Source of the DNA: Aurantibacillus circumpalustris
Lineage (GTDB): Bacteria; Bacteroidota; Bacteroidia; B-17B0; Aurantibacillaceae
NCBI RefSeq assembly: GCF_029625215.1
Contig: NZ_CP121197.1
Coordinates: forward strand, 2,976,001 to 3,040,000
Direction of reading: 5' to 3'
DNA: 64,000 bases
The notes under the pieces were generated by a model. It had not been told where the DNA came from. It saw only the letters and a program-made list of their open reading frames with translations, and did not search any database. Positions 19,381 through 27,298 of this stretch are shown one piece after another. Numbering within the stretch: position 1 is the first letter of the stretch; each line of letters opens with the position of its first letter. The position numbers and the translations under genes are program-made.

Positions 19381-20463
19381 ATGTATAAATTCGCCGTTAT
19401 TATCCAGTTGAAAAAGATAGCACTTCTTATATCTGTTTTTGTTGCCCTTAAAAGCTTTTCGCAAATTGGCGGAACAAAAACTTACCGATTTCTTGATATT
19501 CCTATGACAGCAAGGGCAGCAGCGCTTGGTGGAAGTAATATGAGTATTTGGGGCGACGATGTCAACCTGCTTCACAGTAACCCTTCGCTTCTAAATAATG
19601 GAATGACGAAACAGGTAGGCTTCAATTACTGCAATTATGTTGGTGATATGAATTTTTTTTATTTGGCGTACGCTCATAATCTCAAACAAAACGGCACAGC
19701 AGCAATTAGCGTTCAAACATATAATTATGGGAATTTTGATGGTTATGACGAATTAGGACAAAAAACAAACACATTTAAAGCGAATGATAATTGCTTAAAT
19801 CTTAATTACGCTAAACCATTGGCAGATTCAATGTTTAATGTTGGTATCGCGTTAAAAACCATTATTTCTCAGTATGATGTGTACAAATCTTTTGGAAATG
19901 CAATTGATTTTGGTGTGACTTTTCACAATAAAAAAGCACTCACTATTAGTTTATTGGTTAAAAATGTAGGTTTTATTTGGAAAGATTATACCACAGGTAG
20001 GGAGAAGGAAAAGTTACCTCAAACCGTTCAATTAGGAATTAGCAAAAAATTAGTTAAAGCACCTTTTCGCCTGTTTTTAGTGTATGATCAATTATTAAAA
20101 TGGAATTTGAATTATGTGAGTCCTATTGATACCACAGGTAAATCAAGCCAATTAAATTTTAGTCAAACATCTCAAGATTCATCAAGTTTTCAGAGATTTA
20201 AAGTAAAAGCAGGTAAATTCGGCGATAATTTTATGAGACATATTGTTATTGGAACGGAGATTGTTTTGTCGAAAAACTTTAATTTAAGAGTTGCTTATAA
20301 CTACAGAAGACAAAAAGAAATGACTCTTCCCGAACGAAGAGGTTTTAATGCCTTAAGTTTTGGTTTCGGGTTTAAAGTAAAAAGGTTTGCTCTTTCTTAT
20401 TCCTTTTCAAAAATGGCCTTCCCGGGCAGTGCCCATATCTTTGGCTTAACCTATGGCTGGTAA
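19381..20463 (+). CDS. porQ: T9SS protein PorQ
   Basis: This is an outer-membrane beta-barrel of the PorQ family, a non-core but conserved T9SS component involved in attaching or processing cargo at the cell surface. It has a signal peptide (about 1-27), then the family hallmark GGTKTYRFLDIPMTARAAAL and the DDVNLLHSNPSLLN segment, which resembles the NPA motif of PorV/PorQ proteins. Its length of 360 residues fits the family. It starts 23 bp after the LytTR regulator gene. Confidence 0.85.
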   Translation: MYKFAVIIQLKKIALLISVFVALKSFSQIGGTKTYRFLDIPMTARAAALGGSNMSIWGDDVNLLHSNPSLLNNGMTKQVGFNYCNYVGDMNFFYLAYAHNLKQNGTAAISVQTYNYGNFDGYDELGQKTNTFKANDNCLNLNYAKPLADSMFNVGIALKTIISQYDVYKSFGNAIDFGVTFHNKKALTISLLVKNVGFIWKDYTTGREKEKLPQTVQLGISKKLVKAPFRLFLVYDQLLKWNLNYVSPIDTTGKSSQLNFSQTSQDSSSFQRFKVKAGKFGDNFMRHIVIGTEIVLSKNFNLRVAYNYRRQKEMTLPERRGFNALSFGFGFKVKRFALSYSFSKMAFPGSAHIFGLTYGW

Positions 20464-20545
20464 ATAGTCAAATTTCATTTAGTTTTATTAGCTTAAATCC
20501 ACTTATTAGGTGAACACTGCCAATTATTAATACGCCTAAGTTCTT

Positions 20546-20553
20546 TACCTTTG
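20546..20553 (+). promoter_or_regulatory. Putative -7 box TAnnTTTG
   Basis: TACCTTTG lies 29 bp before the start of the SprB-repeat gene and matches the Bacteroidota -7 consensus TAnnTTTG. No clear -33 TTG is visible at the expected distance, so the call is tentative. Confidence 0.4.
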
Positions 20554-20582
20554 CAGTTGTAATTTTACAGTAACTCTAAGGC

Positions 20583-23333
20583 TTGAAAAAAATTAAATAT
20601 AGTTTTGTTTTTTTAGTGATGTTTTTTTGCTTTTTGCAAAGAAATAAGAGCCAGTGTGTGCTTCAGTATAATCTTATACCAAGATACAATTGTACAAATT
20701 CCAAAGGTCAACTAACTGTTACCATACAAAGTCCAGCAACGCCACCTTTTACTGTTACATCTTCACCATCAGATTTCAGCGGTACTTCTGCAACTAATAC
20801 TTATACGTTTATAACAAGCAATTCTGTTACTCCAGGTTCAACGTTTAATTTCACAATTGTTAGTGCAAATAACTGTTCAGTAATTACTCAAGCGTCATGG
20901 GATATTAATATCAGTCCTTCAGATATTAATATTGCTACCACTTCTCTTAATTGTCACGGAGATAATACTGGCGCCATTTCTGCTGTTTTTATTGGAGCAG
21001 ATCCACCAGTAACATGGTTGTGGTCGAATAATTCTACAAATTCTTCCATTTCCGGTATTCCTGCGGGTAGCTATTCTGTTACGGCTACTAATAGCTCAAA
21101 TTGTTCTGTGACTAAGGTTGTGAGTGTAACGCAACCTTCAATAATTGTTAGTACACTTTCAAGTACATTCATTCCCTGTTTTAGTTCAACTATTTCACCT
21201 ACCATTACTACTAGTGGTGGTATTGCGCCATTTACTTACACTGTAAACGGTAATCCAATTTCGGTTTCGCCGGGAAATATAGCAACTAATCTTTCAGCCG
21301 GTCTTCAATCTATTATTACGAAAGATGCGAAAGGATGTATAAAAACCAATGCAATTTTAATAGACCAGGCTGCGCAGCAAATTATCTCTTCCACTGTTAC
21401 ATCACCGCTATGTCCCAATCAATCGAATGGTAGTATTCATGTTTCTGTTAACGGACCTGTTGCAATAAACAGTTATTCATGGAATCCAGGTGCTTCTGGT
21501 AATGCAACTTTATCCAATATAGCAAGTGGTAATTATACCATTTATCTTTCTGATGCCAGTAATTGCATTACTACCAGTGTGATTACAGTTCCACCTGCAC
21601 CCTCTGTTAATGTCGTTTCAGTGGTCAAAAAAGAAAATTGTAGCGCTGTAGATGGAGCGTTTACTTTAACCGTATCTGGTGGTTTCCCACCTTATACTTA
21701 TACCACCTTACCGGTAAATACGAACGGCAATGTTGTAACAGGATTAAGTTCGGGGGCTTATAAAACAATAATTATGGACTCACATGCTTGTGTAGATTCA
21801 ACGAATACTTATATCGGTAATTTAAGTACCGTTAGTCTAAATATTCTAACCATTACACCAGTTCAATGTTATAAAGCCTGTAATGGAAGCGTGCTTTTAA
21901 ATGTTCAAAATGCTGTTCTCCCAATTACATATAGTTTAACAGGTTTTCCGGTTACAACAAATAGTGTTATTTCAAATTTATGTGCAGGATTCTATTTGGT
22001 AAAAGCTGTTGATAATATTGGTTGCCCAGCTTTCGATACTATCAATTTTCCAACACTTGCTGTATTTTCCTATTCTGCTGTTACACCTCCAACTATTTGT
22101 ATTGGCAAGTACGCAAAGCTTTCTGCAAGCGCTTTCGGTGGAACCGGAGCTCTCTCTTATATTTGGAATCCAGGTTCATTAACTGGAGCTACCGTAAATG
22201 TTGAACCCACTGTAACTACAATCTATAGCCTTAATGTTTACGATTCAAAGGGCTGCACCTTACCTTCTTATTCGGTGACCGTAAAAGTCAATCCTCAAAT
22301 TTCAATTAATATAAATAGTTCCAATGCGGGCATTTGTCCTGGCACAACGGCACAAATTACACCTACTATAACCGGTGGTGACGGAAACTATAGCTATGAA
22401 TGGCTACCAAGCGGGAGCAAGGGTTCAAGTATTTATGTAGAAAGCATTGTGATTCCAACTTACACATTAACCGTGAATGACGCCTGTGGCTCTCCTAAAG
22501 GTGTTAAGGAAATTACAATAAAGTTACATCCTTTTATAAAGCCAGTTTACAAACAAGAGAATGAAGCGGGGTGCGCACCCTTTTGTACAAATTTTATAAA
22601 CGTTACGCCGAATTCGAAAAATGCTATCTGGAGTTTTGGAGAAAGGCCATTTGAGCAGAAAGGCGATTCAACTTTTTATTGTTATGAAAAATCCGGGAAA
22701 TTTAATTTACGTCTAACGGTAACCGATTCCAATTATTGCAAGGCTTCTTACACTTATACAAATGCCGTAAATGTTTTAGTAAAGCCATCTGCAGGTTTTA
22801 TTACAAATCCTACAATTATCACTTTAAACGATGCAGAGAATGTGGAAATTAAAAACACCTCGGTCAATGCTTCTGATTTTAAATGGTATTTGAATAACAA
22901 TAAACTCGGAACCAGTAAAAATGTCTATTATACTTTTAGAGACACTGGTTGCTACGATATTAAATTACTTACAGAAAATGAAAACGGGTGTAAAGATTCT
23001 ACAATTCGAAGTGTGTGCGTATTTGAAGGGTTTAATTTTTACATGCCGCACGCTTTCACTCCCAACAATGATGGGCTGAACGATGTGTTATTACCAAAAG
23101 GAACAGGGTGGTTGTACGAAAATTATAAATTTGAAGTGTATAACCGCTGGGGACATAAAATATTTTCAAGCAACAATGTAAATTTGGGATGGGATGGGGG
23201 ACTAGAAGTTAACCCATATGCAAAAGATATCACAACCACAGACATTAATGATGTTTACTCATGGAGGGTTGTTCTAACCGATAATCTTTCAAAAGTACAT
23301 GAACTACAAGGCTTTGTAACCCTGGTTAGGTAA
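20583..23333 (+). CDS. T9SS type B cargo with SprB repeats
   Basis: This is a large secreted surface protein. It starts at a TTG (20583) that leads directly into a signal peptide ending near RNKSQC; no ATG gives a better start. The body carries SprB-type repeats, for example near residues 117-185 (NCHGDNTGAIS, then IPAGSYSVTATN) and near 275-335. These repeats occur in the gliding adhesin SprB. A PKD-like region (about 655-725) precedes the type B C-terminal sorting domain (about 822-916, AFTPNNDGLNDV and NRWGHKIF). Unlike the cargo genes in the first operon, no SprF-like gene adjoins it, so it would have to use one encoded elsewhere. Confidence 0.85.
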   Translation: MKKIKYSFVFLVMFFCFLQRNKSQCVLQYNLIPRYNCTNSKGQLTVTIQSPATPPFTVTSSPSDFSGTSATNTYTFITSNSVTPGSTFNFTIVSANNCSVITQASWDINISPSDINIATTSLNCHGDNTGAISAVFIGADPPVTWLWSNNSTNSSISGIPAGSYSVTATNSSNCSVTKVVSVTQPSIIVSTLSSTFIPCFSSTISPTITTSGGIAPFTYTVNGNPISVSPGNIATNLSAGLQSIITKDAKGCIKTNAILIDQAAQQIISSTVTSPLCPNQSNGSIHVSVNGPVAINSYSWNPGASGNATLSNIASGNYTIYLSDASNCITTSVITVPPAPSVNVVSVVKKENCSAVDGAFTLTVSGGFPPYTYTTLPVNTNGNVVTGLSSGAYKTIIMDSHACVDSTNTYIGNLSTVSLNILTITPVQCYKACNGSVLLNVQNAVLPITYSLTGFPVTTNSVISNLCAGFYLVKAVDNIGCPAFDTINFPTLAVFSYSAVTPPTICIGKYAKLSASAFGGTGALSYIWNPGSLTGATVNVEPTVTTIYSLNVYDSKGCTLPSYSVTVKVNPQISININSSNAGICPGTTAQITPTITGGDGNYSYEWLPSGSKGSSIYVESIVIPTYTLTVNDACGSPKGVKEITIKLHPFIKPVYKQENEAGCAPFCTNFINVTPNSKNAIWSFGERPFEQKGDSTFYCYEKSGKFNLRLTVTDSNYCKASYTYTNAVNVLVKPSAGFITNPTIITLNDAENVEIKNTSVNASDFKWYLNNNKLGTSKNVYYTFRDTGCYDIKLLTENENGCKDSTIRSVCVFEGFNFYMPHAFTPNNDGLNDVLLPKGTGWLYENYKFEVYNRWGHKIFSSNNVNLGWDGGLEVNPYAKDITTTDINDVYSWRVVLTDNLSKVHELQGFVTLVR

Positions 23334-23371
23334 TCTATAATTTTCCTTTAACAAGAACCCAGATTATTTGA

Positions 23372-23379
23372 TATTTTTG
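23372..23379 (+). promoter_or_regulatory. Putative -7 box TAnnTTTG
   Basis: TATTTTTG lies only 7 bp before the ATG of the M1 peptidase gene. If it is used, the transcript would be leaderless or nearly so. No -33 element was found at standard spacing. Confidence 0.3.
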
Positions 23380-23386
23380 GTGAGGT

Positions 23387-25060
23387 ATGAAAATTAATCT
23401 GCTTTTTTTCTGTAATGTTCTAGTCCTCATACTTCTGTCGTCGTGTATGAGTATTGGCTTAAATTATAAAAATAAAACGCCTAGAAATCCTTCAAAACTA
23501 CCAAGGTTCACTTACAAGGATTCTTTACTCGGATATAACAACGCTAACAGAAATTGTTTCGATGTAAAATATTATGACATCCATCTTACAATAAATACAA
23601 ATAAAAAAAATATAGCAGGTTTTGTGACCACACGTTTTGAGCTTTTAAAAGAATCAAAAAAAATACAATTAGATTTAGCTGCGCAATTTGTAATTGACTC
23701 TATCACTCAAAATTCTAAACGTTTAATTTATAAACGCAGCTACACGGCAATTGAAATAGAGCTTATTTCAAAAAATAAAAAACAGGAAGTTGCCGTGTAT
23801 TATCATGGTAAACCTATTGTAGCAAAACGACCACCCTGGGAAGGAGGGTTTGTTTGGAAAAAAGACAAAAATAAAAAACCTTTTGTTTCGGTCGCCTGTG
23901 AAGGGTTAGGGGCGCAGACATGGCTCCCAGTTAAAACCTATTTAGGCGATGAGCCCGATAGTATTTCAATACACCTTACGGTACCAGAAGAGTTGACGGC
24001 GGTTTCGAATGGAAATTTAATTTCTATCTCTGAAAACAAAAATCAAAAAACATTTCATTGGCAAACTTCTTATTCCATAAATCCATACAACATAACATTT
24101 TATGTGGGAGATTACAAAAAGATGGAAGAGCCATATGAGTGTGAAAATGGTGAGACAATGAATTTAAACTACTACGTTTTACCTGAAAATTTTGAAAAGG
24201 CAAAAACACATTTTTTACAAACCGCTAAAATTTTAAAGGTGTATGAAGATCTGTTTGGAACATATCCCTGGGTTAAGAATGGTTTTAAATTAGTGGAAAG
24301 TCCTTTTGCTGGTATGGAGCATCAAACGGCCATTGCTTATGGCAATGGATATAGAAATGAAAGAGGTTTTGGTTTCGATTACATCATTTTGCACGAAAGC
24401 GCACATGAATGGTGGGGAAATGCTGTATCTGTAAATGATTTTTCAGATCTCTGGATTCATGAAGGTATGGCGACTTACGCAGAGGCTTTGTATGTTGAGC
24501 GAACTCAAGGATATCAAAGCTATTTGAATTATATGAATTGGACAGCTATAGGCATTAAAAATAAAAAAAGTGTAGTAGGACCACGGGACGTTTATTATTC
24601 AGATTATAAAGATGGTGATCCTTACAACAAAGGTGCTATTATGCTACACTCATTAAGAAATCACGTCAACAACGATACACTCTTTTTCGCCATTCTTAAA
24701 ACATTCTTTAAAAATAAATGTTACAAGAATACAACTACAAGTGAGTTTATTGAACTTGTAAATGAAATGACTGGAAAAGATTTGTCCTGTTTTTTTGATC
24801 AGTATTTGTATCAAAGAAACTCTCCTTATTTAAAGTGGAACTTTAATTATGATCAAGAGAAAACAAGACTGATTTTTAAATTCGATAGAGTTAATGATTG
24901 TTTTACCATGTCAGTTGAGGTGCAACAAGGCGATAAGATTTTTAGAATAAACCCTACAAATAGAGTTCAATACTTAACTTTACCAGAACCTGCAACTACT
25001 CCTGTGCGAGTAAATTTAAAAAACACTTATTTGCAGGATGGCTATAAAAAAATTAAGTAA
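23387..25060 (+). CDS. M1 family metallo-aminopeptidase, lipoprotein
   Basis: This is a zinc aminopeptidase of the M1 family, exported as a lipoprotein (lipobox LLSSC, Cys20). The zinc site is complete: His336, Glu337 and His340 in HESAHEWWG, and Glu359 18 residues after the second His. The exopeptidase motif normally reading GAMEN appears as FAGMEHQ. At 557 residues it holds the beta-saddle and catalytic domains and part of the C-terminal region, so it is shorter than full four-domain enzymes such as PepN. It probably acts in the periplasm or at the outer membrane in peptide uptake. It stands alone between two T9SS cargo genes. Confidence 0.9.
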   Translation: MKINLLFFCNVLVLILLSSCMSIGLNYKNKTPRNPSKLPRFTYKDSLLGYNNANRNCFDVKYYDIHLTINTNKKNIAGFVTTRFELLKESKKIQLDLAAQFVIDSITQNSKRLIYKRSYTAIEIELISKNKKQEVAVYYHGKPIVAKRPPWEGGFVWKKDKNKKPFVSVACEGLGAQTWLPVKTYLGDEPDSISIHLTVPEELTAVSNGNLISISENKNQKTFHWQTSYSINPYNITFYVGDYKKMEEPYECENGETMNLNYYVLPENFEKAKTHFLQTAKILKVYEDLFGTYPWVKNGFKLVESPFAGMEHQTAIAYGNGYRNERGFGFDYIILHESAHEWWGNAVSVNDFSDLWIHEGMATYAEALYVERTQGYQSYLNYMNWTAIGIKNKKSVVGPRDVYYSDYKDGDPYNKGAIMLHSLRNHVNNDTLFFAILKTFFKNKCYKNTTTSEFIELVNEMTGKDLSCFFDQYLYQRNSPYLKWNFNYDQEKTRLIFKFDRVNDCFTMSVEVQQGDKIFRINPTNRVQYLTLPEPATTPVRVNLKNTYLQDGYKKIK

Positions 25061-25087
25061 GCAAACACCGTCTAATTTGATTTTGAT

Positions 25088-25095
25088 TATATTTG
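25088..25095 (+). promoter_or_regulatory. Putative -7 box TAnnTTTG
   Basis: TATATTTG is 22 bp before the ATG of the type A cargo gene and matches the Bacteroidota -7 consensus; the -33 element is unclear. Confidence 0.4.
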
Positions 25096-25117
25096 ACTTG
25101 CCTAAAACCTAAAGCTC

Positions 25118-26908
25118 ATGAATTCAAAAATTATTTTAGTTTTAATTTCGTTTACTGTTTCTTTTAGTGCTGCCTTTGCTCAATTTTTTTCGGAAGATTC
25201 TCTCAAAGGTTTTGATGAAAATTCTGTAAGAACCAGACTTATTTCTCAGGACTTTTTAGGTCAAGAGTTAAAATATAAACTGTTTGTATCAAAAAGAGAG
25301 TACATAAATTCTAAGTACAATTTAGTTCAAAAGCAAACGTATTACCCGCAACCGCAGAGTAAACAAACCGTTTTTGCCGGGTGCAACAACGAAGATTTTG
25401 AGGCTTCAAGTCCTGGAGTGGTTACAAATTCAACCCAAATTGCAGGTTGGATCATTAATAGTGGTTACAATGGTAGTCTCTCCTCTAGTTCAACTAACAC
25501 AATTGTTCAATATTTTCCTGGTGGTTTAACTGGAGCTAATTCTTGCAATCTCTTGGGATGCTGTCCTGCGCCGCCTGGTAATTCTGAGATTATTGATTGC
25601 AGTGCACCAAGCGGCTACATCGATAATAACATTGGCACACACTATCCCATTTTTTCAGTTTTTGGTACTGGCACTGTTTCTGGTGCGGCGGCAACAAACT
25701 CGCACATTGCTGGTGGACTTTATGGAAACAAGGTTTTACGGATTAACGACCCTATTACCGGCGATTATAGTATTGAAAAATTAAGTAAGACTTTTTTGGT
25801 AACTGCTGCAAATTCTTTTTTTCAGATGGCTTTTATTTCTGTTTTTTCGCCTGGTCATGGGTGTTGTGATGCAGGCGGGCTTCAGATGAATCTTACAAAC
25901 ATCACAACAAATAGTATTATTCCTTGTTCCAGTTTTTCTGTTTCTGCCCCAAGTTCTCAATGCACAGCTACAGTGTTTATTCCCTATTTAATCAGCCTAA
26001 GTGGAGCGCCTTATACGTCAACAAGTTCTGCTAATAGTATTTACAATCGCTGGAAACTTATCTCTTTCGATTTGAGTCCCTATGTCGGTCAAACAATTAA
26101 TTTGAACGTAATTGTAACCGACTGCAGTGCAGGTGGTCATTTTGGACTTCTATATTTCGATTCTCAATGTGGCGCTTTAAAAGTAAATATTAATAATACA
26201 GATTTTATTGCAGCAGATTCAGTTGTAAATTTTAAGAGTTGTGATACGATTGCAAAATTAAAAGCACCAGCTAACTTTGCTTCCTACCAATGGAAAGGAC
26301 CATCTGGTTTTACTTCAGTAAATCCAGCACTCACTACTACTGTAAATGGTATTTATACCTTAACCCTAAATAATAGTGATTTATGTGCACCAATAACAAA
26401 AACAATTAACATTCAACTGGAGCAAAACACTATGCATATTGTAAGTCCAGAAAGTATCATTTGTGCTGGGGAATTGTTAGTATTATCTGTGACCGGAACT
26501 AATAATGGCGTTTGGAGTACGGGAAGCACAGCCTTAAGTATTAATGTTTCACCAACCGTTACATCTACTTATTCATTCACCGCCATAAGTCCTTTAGGCT
26601 GTCTTATAACCGCTTCTTATACTCAATTGGTTGAAGAATGTGTTGGATTGAATGCGCAAAATTATTTTAATAAAGCTATTTCGATTTTCCCCAACCCTAA
26701 CAACGGTGAATTTGCACTGAAGATTGAAATGAAACTAGATAAAGCAATGTTATCGATTGAGTCATCGCTCGGTCAATCAGTTCACAAACAAGCTGTGCAA
26801 CAAGGGAGTAACGCTATTAAAACCAAAGGCTTAGCTTCTGGTGTTTATTACTTTACCTTAAGCGAGAAAGAAAAAACAATCTATAAAGGAAAACTACAGA
26901 TAGAGTAG
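25118..26908 (+). CDS. T9SS type A cargo protein of unknown function
   Basis: This is a secreted protein with a signal peptide (1-21, ending AAFAQ) and a type A T9SS sorting domain at about 520-596 (FPNPNNGEF, SGVYYFTLS). The middle part is rich in Cys, Ser and Thr and has a jelly-roll-like region (about 190-350, with RWKLISFDLSPYVGQTI) resembling carbohydrate-binding or MAM/LamG-type sandwich folds. An Ig-like module with paired Cys follows (about 360-420). No catalytic motif is recognised. It converges with the cytochrome gene, leaving 2 bp between the two stops. Confidence 0.8.
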   Translation: MNSKIILVLISFTVSFSAAFAQFFSEDSLKGFDENSVRTRLISQDFLGQELKYKLFVSKREYINSKYNLVQKQTYYPQPQSKQTVFAGCNNEDFEASSPGVVTNSTQIAGWIINSGYNGSLSSSSTNTIVQYFPGGLTGANSCNLLGCCPAPPGNSEIIDCSAPSGYIDNNIGTHYPIFSVFGTGTVSGAAATNSHIAGGLYGNKVLRINDPITGDYSIEKLSKTFLVTAANSFFQMAFISVFSPGHGCCDAGGLQMNLTNITTNSIIPCSSFSVSAPSSQCTATVFIPYLISLSGAPYTSTSSANSIYNRWKLISFDLSPYVGQTINLNVIVTDCSAGGHFGLLYFDSQCGALKVNINNTDFIAADSVVNFKSCDTIAKLKAPANFASYQWKGPSGFTSVNPALTTTVNGIYTLTLNNSDLCAPITKTINIQLEQNTMHIVSPESIICAGELLVLSVTGTNNGVWSTGSTALSINVSPTVTSTYSFTAISPLGCLITASYTQLVEECVGLNAQNYFNKAISIFPNPNNGEFALKIEMKLDKAMLSIESSLGQSVHKQAVQQGSNAIKTKGLASGVYYFTLSEKEKTIYKGKLQIE

Positions 26909-26910
26909 TT

Positions 26911-27291
26911 TTAGTTAGCCTTCGCAACCGTGTTTGCTTCTCTGTAAGATAAAATATGCTTGGTCAACTTCAGTTTTTCTTCTGGTGTTAATTTCGCTTT
27001 TGGCGACATGTCATCAATTTCATGCAACCATTTTTTCTCGCTAAAACCCGTTATTTCGTATGCTTGGTGACATTTTACACATTTCGTTGTAAAAATTGTT
27101 TGTCCTTCAGTAATATCTCCTAAAGGAGTGCCTGCCCATCGTTTTTCAACGATTTCTAACTGTTTTGGACTTGGTGTAAAAGTTGCAACAGGACTTGGTG
27201 TTGTTGTTTCAGAACTTGAAGTTTTTGTGCTTTTGCAATGAACTAAAAACATTAAACCAATCGCTATGGCAGGGTACTTAATTTTTTTCAT
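26911..27291 (-). CDS. Single-heme cytochrome c-like lipoprotein
   Basis: This is a small predicted periplasmic electron carrier. A lipobox (LVHC, Cys19) is followed by a Ser/Thr-rich linker and one CxxCH heme-binding motif (CVKCHQ). A candidate Met axial ligand lies in DDMSPKAKLT, in the usual C-terminal position, and the final helix reads KLKLTKHILSYR. Redox partners are not encoded nearby. It lies 7 bp downstream of carB on the same strand and may be transcribed with it, although the functions look unrelated. Confidence 0.82.
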   Translation of the reverse strand: MKKIKYPAIAIGLMFLVHCKSTKTSSSETTTPSPVATFTPSPKQLEIVEKRWAGTPLGDITEGQTIFTTKCVKCHQAYEITGFSEKKWLHEIDDMSPKAKLTPEEKLKLTKHILSYREANTVAKAN

Positions 27292-27298
27292 AAATAAT

